Shown piece after piece: positions 20,521 through 32,910 of a stretch of 64,000 nucleotides of DNA (the stretch's first letter is position 1; each line of letters opens with the position of its first letter). Made by a program: the position numbers and the translations under genes. Under the pieces are notes generated by a model. The model made no database searches. It saw only the letters and a program-made list of their open reading frames with translations, and had not been told where the DNA came from. The stretch lies in assembly GCF_965363235.1 (NCBI RefSeq), contig NC_134847.1, positions 75,584,268 through 75,648,267 on the forward strand. The letters run 5' to 3'. This stretch comes from Mytilus galloprovincialis. Its lineage: Eukaryota; Mollusca; Bivalvia; Mytilida; Mytilidae.

Positions 20521-21885
20521 AAAGCTTTATATTTAGGTCTATCAACACAATATCAATGATTAGTAAAGAAGGCAAGACATTTCAGCGTGTGCACTCTTGT
20601 GTACTAAATTTTCAAACTTTAATTGTATCAAAACTACAGATATAATGAATAATAGAGATAGGCCATTTTGTACATAGACCGAGGGGAAACTTGATGCAAA
20701 GCATTACTATTTACTGTTTCATTGCATTTAATAGAAAAAGAGTACTTTGTGGCAAATAAACCAAGATTTTTATAGAAAATCCACAGCCTTTATTACAAAG
20801 ATTGTTGTTATAAAATTTGAAACATAGATAACTCACTTGCTTTTCTATGGGTGCTAGTGTTTATTTTTTACAAAAAGTTCTAACCAACCTGTAAATTCCA
20901 AATTACCTCGTGCTGAGTCACCAAAGTCGAGCGCACCCTAAAAGGTGTACTTTATTTGGTCCAAATTTTTATTTGTTATAACCAATAACTACAATAATAA
21001 ACTTGTTTTAAGGAAATCAATGCTAGCACTGCATGCAATAATCCTATATCTATCAGTCATCAAATCGCCAAATATGAGAGTACAAGAATAAAGGTTGTGG
21101 ATTTTCTACAAAATTTGCATATGTTTAGCATTGAATCAACATAAGGGTACATAATCCTTAAGAATGGGCGTGTCATGTTTGGTTCTTCTTGGCCCAGTTA
21201 TATCAAAGGACACTTTTTTTTTTTTTCAAAGTTAACGGATGTCGTCAGACGACTATAATTTAGTCTATAGTGATAGCACTTTACCCAAACACTAATCAAT
21301 TTCATGAAGAAAAAAAAATCTATTGCAAAATATCGCTTAGTAACAGTATCTTACAATATAATAGTTTAACTTTAAAATGTAGGACATAGTGCATGTTTAT
21401 AACTGTAAAATTGATGTTCTTTACCATCAAAGATATAAGAAAAAATGGTAATTGTAACCATGAGATATGGACCAAACTATTTCTTAACACTTCAAAATCA
21501 CATATATCAAATGTGTCTTTATCATGAATGTCACAATCATCTCTCGATGGAATTAAAGAACTTTCTTCACCGGACTTTGTGATTACATCTGGTGCTGTTT
21601 CGTTTCTAAGAAAACGAATCTGAGTGATTTATTGTAATTTAACTCTTCGATTGAGATAAAACAATCACAATTGGATATAAAACTTGGTGAAACAGATTTG
21701 ATAATAACCTTCAGAAAGAGAAATGTATTTTATGCATGCTATGCGTAAAACAGGCAATTTAAACCTCTCGAATTACAAGGATTTATACGATTGTCTTGAA
21801 TGTCACAATAATAATTTGTCTCAAATTATAGAACCAAAATATCTAACAGAAATGAGAGCTAAATATTGCTAGATGTATAAATTTG

Positions 21886-22714
21886 GGCACAGGACGTTTG
21901 CGCTTTTTTACCTGTAAAACGATAGGACATTTGCGCTTTAAATCTTGATTCACCTCTATTAATTTGACCGGACATTTGCGCTTTTTACCTATAGTCGTCT
22001 ACTTGTAATTTTAATGAGAAGTAATCATTACGTTAATAAATTTAATTTTTATTTGTCATTAGTACGACAAATGGTCCAGAATCCTTCCATGCCCACTATA
22101 ATGAACAGTTCTACTCGACTCATCCTGTAATATTTTTTTTTTTTACCTTTTTAAAGAGTATCATTGAACAACAGTCGGTGAATTACATTAATATTCATTA
22201 CATTGTTGAATAGGCACCCCGGTCTAGAATTGAGAAAAAGAAACTTTATTATTTATTTGAAATGTGGGCGAAATACTAATCAGAACAGATAGCAAGAGCT
22301 AAATTTGTTCACTCCTTGTGCTTCAGTTATCCAGCCAAACTGACCTGTGATGACTACACATGTTTTATGTCTTTATAATAATAACTTTTAGCTGAATATA
22401 AACTTTAACACATATATCAATGTGCTATGAAATGTGCTATGAAACGATTTTTAAACTTTTAATCATAAGGAAAAATATAACTTAAACCCTTTAAGGTCAA
22501 ACATGCCGGTCCCTAGCCAAGATAAAAGGGGAGGATAGTCATAAAAATCAAATATTGCAAAAGCACAAATGTCCTATGTAAAAAGAGCAAATGTCCTTTT
22601 TTTTAAAAGCGCAAATGTCCCTTTTTAAAAGCGCAAATGTCTTATGATATGAAGCGCAAGTGTCCAAAATAAAAAGCGCAAATGTCCTATGAAAAAGCGC
22701 AAACGTCCCGCGCC
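21886..22714. mobile_element. TIR element with ACATTTGCGCTTTTT arrays
   Basis: An 829-bp element. Terminal repeats of 18 bp: GGCACAGGACGTTTGCGC (21,886-21,903) against the reverse complement of 22,697-22,714 (two mismatches). Inside the left end are two further GGACATTTGCGC copies; the right end has about five GCGCAAATGTCC copies in reverse orientation. ATAAATTT-like sequence flanks both sides and may be a decayed duplication. It is related in design and in the ATTTGCGC and ACCTGTAA motifs to the element at 18,366-19,382. No transposase is encoded. Confidence 0.75.
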
Positions 22715-22761
22715 GATAAAATTTTACTGCCTTCTTTTTTTAATTGCTATGCAAATAATAT

Positions 22762-24372
22762 AGTTATCAAAAGTACCAGGATTATTATTTAGTACGCCAG
22801 ACGTTTTTTCTTCTACATAAGACTCATCAGTGACGCTCAAATCAAAATAGTTATAAAGCCAAACAATACAAAGTTGAAGAGCTTAGAGGATCCAAAATTC
22901 CAAAAAGTTGTGCCAAATACAGCTAAGGTAATCTATTCCTGGGACAAAAAAAAATCTTTGTTTTTCGATAAATTCAAAGTTTTGTATCAGGAAATTTATA
23001 AAAATGATCACATAATTGATATTCATGTCAACACCGAAATTCTGACTACTGGGCTGGTGATACCCTCGGGGACGAAACGTCCACCAGCAGTGGCATCGAC
23101 CCAATGGTGTAAGTAGTTCGGAAAGATTTCAAATTGTCTAGATAGCAAACCATGATCACACACACATCATCATCTAAGTAAAATTATTTTCCCTTTTTTT
23201 TGTCCTTTTTATTTTTCGTTTTTTTAATTTCTTATTTTAATTTTTTTTTTTTTTTTTTATTTTAATTTTTTTTTCTTATGTTTCTGTTTTCTAAATATTC
23301 ATTTATTTATATATCTTTTTTTCTGTATTATTATTTTTTTTTCTTTTTTCTTCAATTTTCCGTCTTTTGATCCATTTATATATATATATATATACTAAAT
23401 AGATATACCATTCTATACATGCATGCTCATACATATATTTTTGTATTATATTGTTATAAATGTTAAATGGAGAAGACTTCATAAGTCTGTTTGACTTGTG
23501 TCTTATCCAATTTGTATTTAAACAAATAAAATATGTTTAAACTAAATAGTTATCAAAAGTACCAGGATTATAATTTAGTACGCCAGACGCGCGTTTCGTC
23601 TACATAAGACTCATCAGTGACGCTCATATCAAAATAGTTATAAAGCCTAACAATACAAAGTTGAAGAGCATAGAGGATCCAAAATTCCAAAAAGTTGTGC
23701 CAAATACGGCTAAAGTAATCTATTCCTGGGACAAGAAAATCCTTAGTTTTTCGAAAAATTCAAAGTTTTGTATCAGGAAATTTTTAAAAAAATGATCACA
23801 TAATTGATATTCATGTCAACACCGAAGTGCTGACTACTGGGCTGGTGATACCCTCGGGGATGAAACGTCCACCAGCAGTGCCATCGACCAAGTGGTGTAA
23901 ATAGTTATCAAAAGTACCAGGATTATAATTTAGTACGCCAGACGCGCGTTTCGTCATCATAACACTTATCAGTGATGCTCATATCAAAATAGTTATAAAG
24001 CAAACCATACAAAGTTGAAGAGCATAGAGGATCAAAAATTCAAAAATGTTGTGCCAAATACAGCTAAGGTAATCTATTCCTGGGACAAAAAAAATCTTAG
24101 TTTTTCGATAAATTCAAAGTTTTGTATCAGGAAATTTATAAAAATGGTCACATAATTGATATTTATGACAACACCGAAGTTCTGACTACTAGGCTGGTGA
24201 TACCCTCGGGGACGAAACGTCCACCAGCAGTAGCATCGACCCAGTGGTGTAAATAGTTATCAAAAGTACCAGGAGTATGATTTAGAACACAGACGCGCGT
24301 TTCGTCTACATAAGACTCATCAGTGATGCTCATATCAAAATAGTTATAAAGCCAAACAATACAAATAATCTT
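22762..24372 (+). repeat. Tandem array of about 352-bp GCGCGTTTCGTC units
   Basis: Units begin AGTTATCAAAAGTACCAGGA at 22,762, 23,548, 23,903 and 24,254; the last is partial. Each carries GACGCGCGTTTCGTC near its start and GGGGACGAAACGTCCACCAG near its end, which are partly inverted copies of each other. A T-rich block at 23,117-23,545, ending ATATGTTTAAACTAA, interrupts the first unit boundary and may be a separate insertion. Fragments of the same family recur at 29,325-29,512 and 33,985-34,545 (reverse), 44,350-44,515, 52,975-53,100 and 61,252-61,370. Frames of 70-80 codons in both strands are by-products. Confidence 0.85.
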
Positions 24373-25081
24373 TATCAAAACTGTTGGTTAGATAAAAATA
24401 AGAATAACGGACATATTTTCCTCTTGAAATCATTCAGAGTCGTGTTTTATTTGGTAGATCTGTTGTTGCCTGTAAACCTGGTGTAATCTCCCTTTTGCCT
24501 CTATAAGTCAGCAGTCGAGCAGTGATCAAGGATTCAAGACATTTTCATAGCTATTTTTTCATTCAGTGAAAAATACCCCTAGAAATATAAGTATTATAAT
24601 TAATTTTTCACTATTTCAAGTATCAACTTTGTTGGCAAGGATTTATTTTCTCGATCATTAAGATCAAATAACGCGAGGCTATATGCTTGCAATTTTATCT
24701 TCCCTAAGTTATCAAAAGCGATACCCCTTCGCTAAATTTTTTTACTTCACAGTATAACGTTCCTCTGTTATTGTGCTAGAAAGTATAATCCACAAATAGT
24801 GTTGAGAACTTTGGTCATTAATAATGTAACAATATGTCCAGAGAACCAGTTAATGACAAAATTTACACACACAGTCAACGATTATCAATTACAAAAATGG
24901 TTTTGTCCGTAGCATTGATTGAAGTGCCCGTTAATGCGGCAAGGTAATTTGTCGTGGATGTCTGAGGATTTTATTGAAAGCAGACATTCCACTTATGTTC
25001 TGTGATTTATCCGTTTTTATAACCTGGATGTCATGTGACATTTTCAGCTGTCTATACTACCGTTATTAGTCATTTATTATT

Positions 25082-25492
25082 TTATCTCTTCAACAACACT
25101 TTCATATACAGCCGAATTAAAATTTCTTCCTGATTGTTCTGTACTTTTGTTTTATTATTATCCATCAATATTTCAGGATAACGTGATCGATTATTTACTG
25201 TTTTCTTAGAGTCCAATGACAAATAGTTCAAGAAATATGGAGGTTCTACACAGTAGTACGATCGGGAAAAAGGATGGGAATTTTCGATATCACTTGAAAA
25301 CGAAGCAGGGTCTTTTGATAGGGGTAGACATTTTGCAAGTTCAAAGAGTTGTTGCATTGGTTCTTTAACTTGAAGAGATCTTAATACTTTCTTGTTATGA
25401 GACATCATGTTTCGACTCGGCGCGGCTGCGTATTTATTTGCATTTTTTTTATATACATCCCTTATAGACAAATCAGCAACCTTCTCGAACAT
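25082..25492 (-). CDS. Unknown 136-residue ORF in synaptotagmin intron 2
   Basis: ATG at 25,492 to TAA at 25,082, antisense to the synaptotagmin. I do not recognise it. The composition is protein-like and mixed, with no simple repeats, no membrane segment and no signal peptide; the first 50 residues are basic (VYKKNANKYAAAPSRNM) and the C-terminus is basic again (LYMKVLLKR). It is the longest frame in the window that is not part of a retroelement, synaptotagmin or tandem repeat. It could be a single-exon gene, an exon, a retroelement remnant or chance in AT-rich DNA. Confidence 0.3.
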   Translation of the reverse strand: MFEKVADLSIRDVYKKNANKYAAAPSRNMMSHNKKVLRSLQVKEPMQQLFELAKCLPLSKDPASFSSDIENSHPFSRSYYCVEPPYFLNYLSLDSKKTVNNRSRYPEILMDNNKTKVQNNQEEILIRLYMKVLLKR

Positions 25493-27019
25493 CGGTTTAG
25501 CTACCGAACGAACGACTGAGATTTAAGGATGACAATATTTCTAAAACCATGGTGGCTAGCATGAACACAAGAAACAGTAATGGTTAACGTTGTGTTTCAT
25601 AGGTGAATTTTAATATGATTTCTAAGGGAAAAAAAGGTTTTTAAACGTTTTGTTGCTATAAATAACCGTAGGTCTACTTACTTGACGGTCCAAGCTAACA
25701 CCCAAATTATAGATAGTAACATACACAATCAAATTTTATAGTACACTTGGAAAACAGACACAATAAGCACAGCTGCCCTAAATTAAACCTTGTAAAATGA
25801 ATTGCCTTCGGCAAGACTTCAGCTATCGTGTAGTGCAGAAATTGTAGAAAGTAAACTAAAAGCATGCTTAGAGCTCACACTTAGATTTGTTTACAGTTAT
25901 ACTGCATTTGTTCTTTTGATTTCTGCTCTCATTCGTTCTTAACAACAACTTGTTTCAATTTGTCTATCGGTTAATACTTTTATTTCCTTAAGTACATTCG
26001 ATTTTTTGCCCTATCGCTACTCTATTACATATTTTATCAAGTTATCTAGAAACTATAGTGATATGCTTCGTAGTAATCTAAATGATTACATTGTTTATAT
26101 CTTATTATATAATACTGCCATAATTTGAACTATATCTATCAATCATACCTTCATTTTCAAATGCAGTTCACATTTACCTTCCTTCACTGCAGTAACCTTA
26201 TTATCCATAAAATATTTGCCACTGGGTATCAAGAAAACAAAAATCAATATTCAACCTCTGAATTTTTGTTGTTGACAATAGCTTGTAAGATGTTATAGCA
26301 TGAAAGAAAATACACCATTTGCCATTACGCCATAAACGTATTGAGGTAACAATGCTCATATTGAGTTAATTTTGTTTCCTTATTTGTTTTATAAAAAGAA
26401 TGATGAATTACCAAATATACTTGAACAAGCCAACTACTTTACCTACAACTGACTTTACAGAGAAAAAAATATATTCAAATCACGACCAACAAAACATTTG
26501 GTATATAGATTTGGAACAGTCACAAAAGTACCAACCTGTTTATAATTGACATATCTGGACTGTACGTCGTCATAATTAAACACAAGTAAACAGTCCAGCT
26601 TCAAATAAGATGAGTACTACGCAACATATGTTTAAATTTTTTATTATACTTCACGTTAAAATGCCATATTTTGATTGGCTAATACGAGGGTGTAAATTTA
26701 CTTTATCACATGGCTGAGCGGGTGACAATATTTTTTAATGTTACCCTCTCATACAGACCAATAAAAAATCGATAATTTAAAGGACAATGAATTGAATTTA
26801 CATCAAGTAATTAAATAAAATGCTTAAATTCTACGTTTTGGCTCAAATTTTATTATTTGACTATTAAAATAATAAAAATAAAAAAAAAAACATCTTGCTT
26901 TTTTTTTTCCTAAGACCCTTAACGTTGTTATGTACGTGACGTCATAGAAAATACTTTTGATATATAAGTAATCTGTTGAAGACAATAATAATAGGACCTT
27001 CGGTATAATAAAGTAAATA

Positions 27020-27142
27020 ACACATAGCTGAGAGGGTGATAGAGCAGATTGGTACCCCTCGAAAAAGCATTGTCAACCTTGGCTGCGATTGACAATGTTT
27101 CTCGGGGTAACAATCTGCTCTATCACCCTCTCAGCTATGTGT
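27020..27142. repeat. Foldback hairpin, 123 bp
   Basis: ACACATAGCTGAGAGGGTGA at the left is mirrored by TCACCCTCTCAGCTATGTGT at the right, and pairing continues inward through GATAGAGCAGATTG and a CATTGTCAA / TTGACAATG stem to a small loop. A small inverted-repeat element, or the core of a longer one; a related AGCGGGTGAC sequence lies near 26,716. Confidence 0.75.
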
Positions 27143-28435
27143 ATTTATATAATTTTCTCAATTAAAAACTAAAGTAGAAGGTTGCTACGATAGACAAATG
27201 TTTGGTTGTACACAAAAACGTTCCTAACAGGATTCAAGAAGTATCATACTCACAGTCACTTGTCTTAGAAAAACTTTATTTATTCCTTAATAGTAATGCT
27301 TATAGGAAAACAATTTCTGAGACAAGTGCCTGTGATCATAATAATAAAATCAGTATTTTGAGTCAGTTTATGTATTTAAATTCTTTATAATCTCTAGAAA
27401 ATGTGATTTATAAATTGGTGAGAACTGCTGGACAATGGTTTCTATATGTAAATTTCAATATATCATTCTGATATTTACACGATAGTAATGGCGACTGTAT
27501 TATCCTATGTAAATGTACTGTTGGTAAAGTAGGAAATGCTTACCCTCGGGAGGCCTAGTTTCAAGCAAGTTATTTCTGCTTCTATTTGATAATTTGTTTC
27601 GTATATATAATTCGTCTATGTCTGTATCTAAATGAAGTCGTTCTTCTGTGTATTTTTTATTTGTGTTTTCGTATATGTTTATGTACTATAACTAGCCATT
27701 TTGAAGCTTTATTATGAAGTGGGAATAAGTTGTAAATATGAAGTTTTAACAATTGTTTGTCAATTTTAAAAGGATTTGTTGATAGATCGGCTCGAGACTC
27801 GAAAACGTCCTTTGATCAATGACTACTCAATGTTCAATATAACCGGAATATCAAGTCAATCGGGAAATTACAGAATTTCACAGACAGTAATCCTTTATTA
27901 ATAATTAATAAAACTATATAGACAACATCGATTGAAACTACATTAGTCTCTTTGAGAGGAAAATTATTTTGTATTATGGATTTAGACTATCAAATATATA
28001 GCCAAAAATAGAATTATTATTTTTCAATTTTAATAATGAAGAGGGCCATGTTCATACTTTTCTACTCACAAGAATGATAGGGTCAGTTACGGTGAATACC
28101 ATTACTTCAATCAAATATCACTATCATACATGTATCTGCTGCAATAGCTAAAGAATGAAAATATACGGTTTATAACAACATATGGTCATCAAATGTAACA
28201 ACCATTGTTACTTAAAAACAACAGTAAGCTATTAATACGATAAATTGTATGAATCGTAGATGAAAGCTTGTCTTTTATTGGGAAATCAAAGGTCTTTATT
28301 TCCAAAGCTGGACTACATTTTAAGCAACATTATATTGGAGAGTACGAGTGCAATAGAGTACAAGGTTTACACTTATTTTGATCATACACATATAAAGTTT
28401 GGGTTCTCACCGATAACTCATATTTCGTTTCATTT

Positions 28436-28545
28436 AACTATTTGTTTTATCTATTCCTTTTTAGACATGGCGTTGTCAGTTTATTTTTGATATATGAGTT
28501 TGGATGTCCCTCTGGTATCTTTCACCCCTCTCTTTTAATCATAGT
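28436..28545 (+). repeat. Retroelement-tail fragment
   Basis: TTAGACATGGCGTTGTCAGT then TTTTGATATATGAGTTTGGA and TCCCTCTGGTATCTTTCACC. I recognise this as a common 3' tail of bivalve retroelements. A reverse copy is near 30,443-30,515. Confidence 0.5.
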
Positions 28546-28574
28546 TCTATATTCAATATGTCACACATGGTTTA

Positions 28575-29826
28575 ATGACAGCCAACAGTATCTTATTTAA
28601 TATGTTTACCCTTAAAAAAGTAATGACATCGTTTAACCATTGACAACTTATATAAATCCTCACTGACCTAGTTGGTTGCAATAATAAAGGAGGGAAACAT
28701 ATTCTCCTTTGGTTTTTCATGGTATTGTTGACATTTAATATGTTAACCCTGTAGAAGAATTGATGACATTGTCTTACCATTGACACAGTTATATCAATCC
28801 TCACTGACCTAGTGGGTTGCAATAACGAAGGAGTACCATATATGTTCCTTTGGTTTATCATGGTATTGTTGACATTTAATCTGTTAACCCTGTAGAAGAA
28901 TTGATGACATTGTCTTACCATTGACACAGTTATATCAATCCTCACTGACCTAGTGGGTTGCAATAACGAAGGAGTACCATATATGTTTCTTTGGTTTATC
29001 ATGGTATTGTTGACATTTCATCTGTTAACCCTGTAGAAGAATTGATGACATTGTCTTACCATTGACACAGTTATATCAATCCTCACTGACCTAGTGGGTT
29101 GCAATAACGAAGGAGTACCATATATGTTCCTTTGGTTTATCATGGTATTGTTGACATTTAATCTGTTAACCCTGTAGAAGAATTTTTGACATTGTTTTAC
29201 CATTGACACAGTTATATAAATCCTCACTGACCTAGTGGGTTGCAATAATAAAGGAGGAAAACATATTCTCCTCGGGATCAAAATGGTATTGTTAACAAAA
29301 TTTTGAAGTTTTTAAATACTAAGGCTTTTCTACATCAGGAATATATTACTTTAGCTGTATTTGGCAAAACTTTAAGCAATTTTGGTACTCAACGCTCTCC
29401 AACTTCGTACTTTGTTTCGCCTTTTAAACTGTTTTGGATAGGAGCGTCGCTGATGAGTCTTTTGTAGACGAAACGCGCGTCGGGCCCAAATTTAAAATTT
29501 TAATTCTGGTATCTATGATGAGTTTATTTACATTAATATGTGTACCCTTTAGAAGAATTAATGACATTGTTTTATAATTGACAACTTATGTGAATCCGCT
29601 CCTAGTGGGTTGCAATAATAAAGGATGAAGGCACATTCTCCTTCAGTTGAACATAGTATTGTTGACATTTAATCTGTTTACCCTGTCGGAGAATTGATGA
29701 CATTGTTTTATCATTCAATTTGACACAATTATATAAGTCTCACTGACCTATTTGGTTGCAATAATAAAAGAGTATTAAAAATATCTTCTTGGGATGAACA
29801 TGGTATTGTTGACATTTGATACAAAT
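28575..29826. repeat. 141-bp tandem repeat array
   Basis: The motif TGGTATTGTTGACATTTAAT recurs at 28,720, 28,861, 29,002 and 29,143 with an exact 141-bp period, and a variant follows at 29,284. The array is then interrupted by a GCGCGTTTCGTC-family fragment (29,325-29,512) and resumes with about two more diverged units to 29,826. Because 141 is 47 codons, one minus-strand frame stays open across units, giving frames of 149 and 87 codons. I take those as a by-product of the period. Confidence 0.9.
29325..29512 (-). repeat. GCGCGTTTCGTC-family fragment inside the 141-bp array
   Basis: Minus-strand copy of the first half of the unit at 23,548-23,902, containing GACGAAACGCGCGTC. It splits the 141-bp array and therefore arrived after the array formed. 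Confidence 0.75.
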
Positions 29827-30049
29827 GTCAGATGATCAATAGACGCCATACTAGATTCATTAGGCAAGTGGGTTTTATGGATGTTCAAACACGAAGTGAA
29901 AACATTGTCATATATATTGTTGAGAAAGTGACAGACCTCATTGTTCTTAAATTAAAAGCAAGTCCAACACATTTCTGAATTGCATACTACCACAGCCCAA
30001 TATGTGCACCGCTAAAGGTTCTTTATTTTTTATAAACATCCGAAGGTGG

Positions 30050-30200
30050 TTATATAAAATTGAGAATGGAAATGGGCAATGTGTCAAAGAGACAACAACC
30101 CGACCAAAGAGTAAAAAACCATCGAAGGACACCAAAAGATCTCCAATAGAGCGAGAAAATCCCACATCCGAAATCGTGCTTCAGCTGGCCTATAAACAAA
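30050..30200 (-). repeat. Retroelement 3' tail
   Basis: On the minus strand: GGCCAGCTGAAGCACGA, a GGTCGGGTTGTTGTCTC stretch, then a CATTCTCAATTTTA end. The same order is seen at 60,208-60,341 downstream of the reverse-transcriptase element, so this is a 3' fragment of the same class. Confidence 0.65.
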
Positions 30201-30439
30201 AATGTATAATAGTTCAGTGATAATGGAGGTCATACTAAACTCCAAAACATATAAAATTCAAAAATCTTAGGTCATGGCAAACTGCATTTGTTTGAACTTA
30301 TATTATAAGTATTTTTTCCAAAATCTGTACGATAAAATTCTGAAAGGTTATCAGTTAAAACACTGTTATAAGTTCTCTGAAAATTGTTTTTCATTGGTAC
30401 TGATATAAAATCTGATATTTATAAATTAGAACTTGACTA

Positions 30440-30740
30440 AACGAGAAGCAAAAGATGTCAAAGGGACCTTCCAACCCATAAGCCGAGAACAAACTGACAA
30501 CACCATGAAAAAATAAACCCTCCCCTGTACCTCTATTCATTGTGTAATATTTTTATTTGATTTGCATTGGAATGTTGCATCTTTAAGATTTTGAATCTGC
30601 GAGTAAAACAAAAACAATGAAAACACCCGCTTCATGTTTCCCCCTTTAACTTTGAAGGACATTAACCATCATACTTGCTAGAGCATAGTATGGGTTATTC
30701 ATGCAAGTGTGTTGCTGTCTCGTTAACATATACCCAACCT
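30440..30740 (-). repeat. Retroelement-tail fragment
   Basis: AAGATGTCAAAGGGACCTTC then CATAAGCCGAGAACAAACTG and ACAACACCATG is the reverse of the motif set at 28,436-28,545. The remainder to 30,740 (TGTGTTGCTGTCTCGTTAAC) may be another part of such an element. Confidence 0.45.
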
Positions 30741-32654
30741 CTCCTTTTCTTCATAAAACAATACAGCCCAAGTTATATACAGTTTGTTGTTAGATTTTGC
30801 AATGACATTTCTTATATTTCTTAAATTGGAATATGACGCGTACTAGGGGTTGAAATGAAATCATTACAGCGAAATAAGCTAATCTTTTAACTGTAAAAAT
30901 TTAGCAAGGAAAAATTTAGAACGTAAAAATGTCAGAATGCCGAATAAGGCTTTAAAAATATTCCATCGTGTCACAAACATTTAAAGGTCAAATGTTATTT
31001 TACTCAAATCAATCACGTCGATTGTAAATTCCAAGTAATTTACATATTTGATTAATTAGCTGTTCATTGTATAGCTCTGATTTCTCATTATTTTGTTTTC
31101 AATATCGTGTGGTGAACAAACCTTTAAAGATACTTTTCATTAAAAGATTCTTGCATGCAAATCATTTCAAGAATGTAATTCGTGAAATCACCAAGTTGAA
31201 CATGAAAGATTGTGTTCTAGAACAAATATGGTAGGGATTTGCGTAGAGAAACATAAAAATACATATTAGAAGTATGTTCGTTTGTGTAAAACTTTTAATT
31301 TCAATGAAGAGACAAATATGATAACTGAATACAATAAACTGCAGCTTCGTTAGATAAATACTGTGTGAATTGCTTCCAATACAAAGCGTCAACATGCTGT
31401 ATTAATCTTCAAAAGGCCTGTGGAAGCTAATTTTCAAGCAGATTGCATTGTAATGCAAATATAACAAAGTACCTAGTCAATTAGTAAACTTTAAAAATCT
31501 ATAAGGACATTAATCAATTGTAAAACTTCAATCAGACGTTGATAGTTAAATGTGGGTTGATAAAAAATGCATTAGCTCTCCAAGGTTAATTGTGACAAAT
31601 CACAAACATGTTCGGATGTTATACATCAAACTAGTCAACTAGAATGATACAGTCGTTGAAAAAAACATCAGGTTAAAATCTGTTTAAAGTTTTCTGTATC
31701 GCTCATTTTGATATAGCGCTGATCCCTGTTGCAAATCCTGAATCATTTATATCAACTTCAACCAACTCCTTGGTTATCTGTTAAAGGAATACACTTAGCG
31801 TCAATTGATTGCACTAGTTGCATCTTGCGAACATTCAAAACAAACTACATATTGGAATCCATTTGAATATCAGATAGTTGCTATTACGACAAGGTAACCA
31901 AATGTCCTTGTCTTGGCGTTGGAACTTTTGTATTCCTGCTGTAGACAAGATGAAAATTCCTATTGACTGTCTTTCAGGTACTATCTGTTGAAGATATAAA
32001 CTCTTTTTTCCAAGGAAATGCTATGAGGTTTCTTTTAAAAATATTAGCCTAAAGTCTAAAGAGAAATAAATTATGAATTAGTAAGATACATCAGGTATTA
32101 CATTTGGTATATATGAATTATGACAAATTAATCTTAAGATAAGCAATGTATTTACAGTAATGAAAAATACATCTCATAAAACATAAATGTATAACAAGAA
32201 GTACATGTAAACAGGTTATGGTCAACTAAAAATATGTAAAGACCTAATATACTCTTGTAATTGCGGCTACAGTGGTACTTACAGATTACACCACAGGGAC
32301 TGCATCGAGTGTGGAACGATATTTCTCGAATCGAAACAATTAGATATTTAAATTTAAAACTTGGCTTGTTGATCTTTATTTTAATAAAGAATTATTGATT
32401 AGCATGAAATACGGAGGACTAAGTTTATTATTGTGGCCAACTTTTATCTCTAATTCAGAATGGTCAATGAACAAATGGTGGTCTTTCTATATGACTTCAT
32501 TATACGTGGTCGCTTAAAAGCGTTATAATTTTTTTAGGTTATGAAAAAACTGTTTTCATTATTATATATAGTAATAATCAGCAAACATAAAAGTCTTAAT
32601 TTACGCTTTGATATGTATTATATATTTTTGTAAACCATACACATATGTGGGAAG

Positions 32655-32910
32655 GACCAGGAATAAAGTGAAAAGTAAAATCACAAAAATACTGAACTCA
32701 GAGGAAAATCTATTCGGAAAGTCCATAATCACATGGCAAAATCAAATAACAAAACGCATCAAAAACGAATGGACAAGAACTGTCATATTCCTGACTTGGT
32801 ACAGGCATTTTCAAATGTAGAAAATGGTGGATTGAACCTGGTTTTATAGCTAGCGAAACCTCTCACTTGTATGACAGTCGTGTCACATTCCATTATATTG
32901 TCACCGATGC
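32655..32910 (-). repeat. Dispersed repeat, GTAAAATCACAAAAATACTG family
   Basis: Contains AAAAGTAAAATCACAAAAAT, ACTGAACTC, TTCCTGACTTGGTACAGGC and GGTTTTATAGCTAGC. Relatives are at 35,835-36,030 in the same orientation and, inverted, at 45,735-45,930 and 42,410-42,620. Likely the 3' region of a retroelement. Confidence 0.65.

Noticed and set aside
22874..23116. 80-codon plus-strand frame and its antisense partner
   Set aside because: Both lie in the GCGCGTTTCGTC tandem unit, and the same frame is broken in neighbouring units.
28553..29281. 149- and 87-codon minus-strand frames with internal repeats
   Set aside because: The period of 141 bp is a multiple of three, so one open unit keeps all units open. 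No start context or splice sites support a gene.
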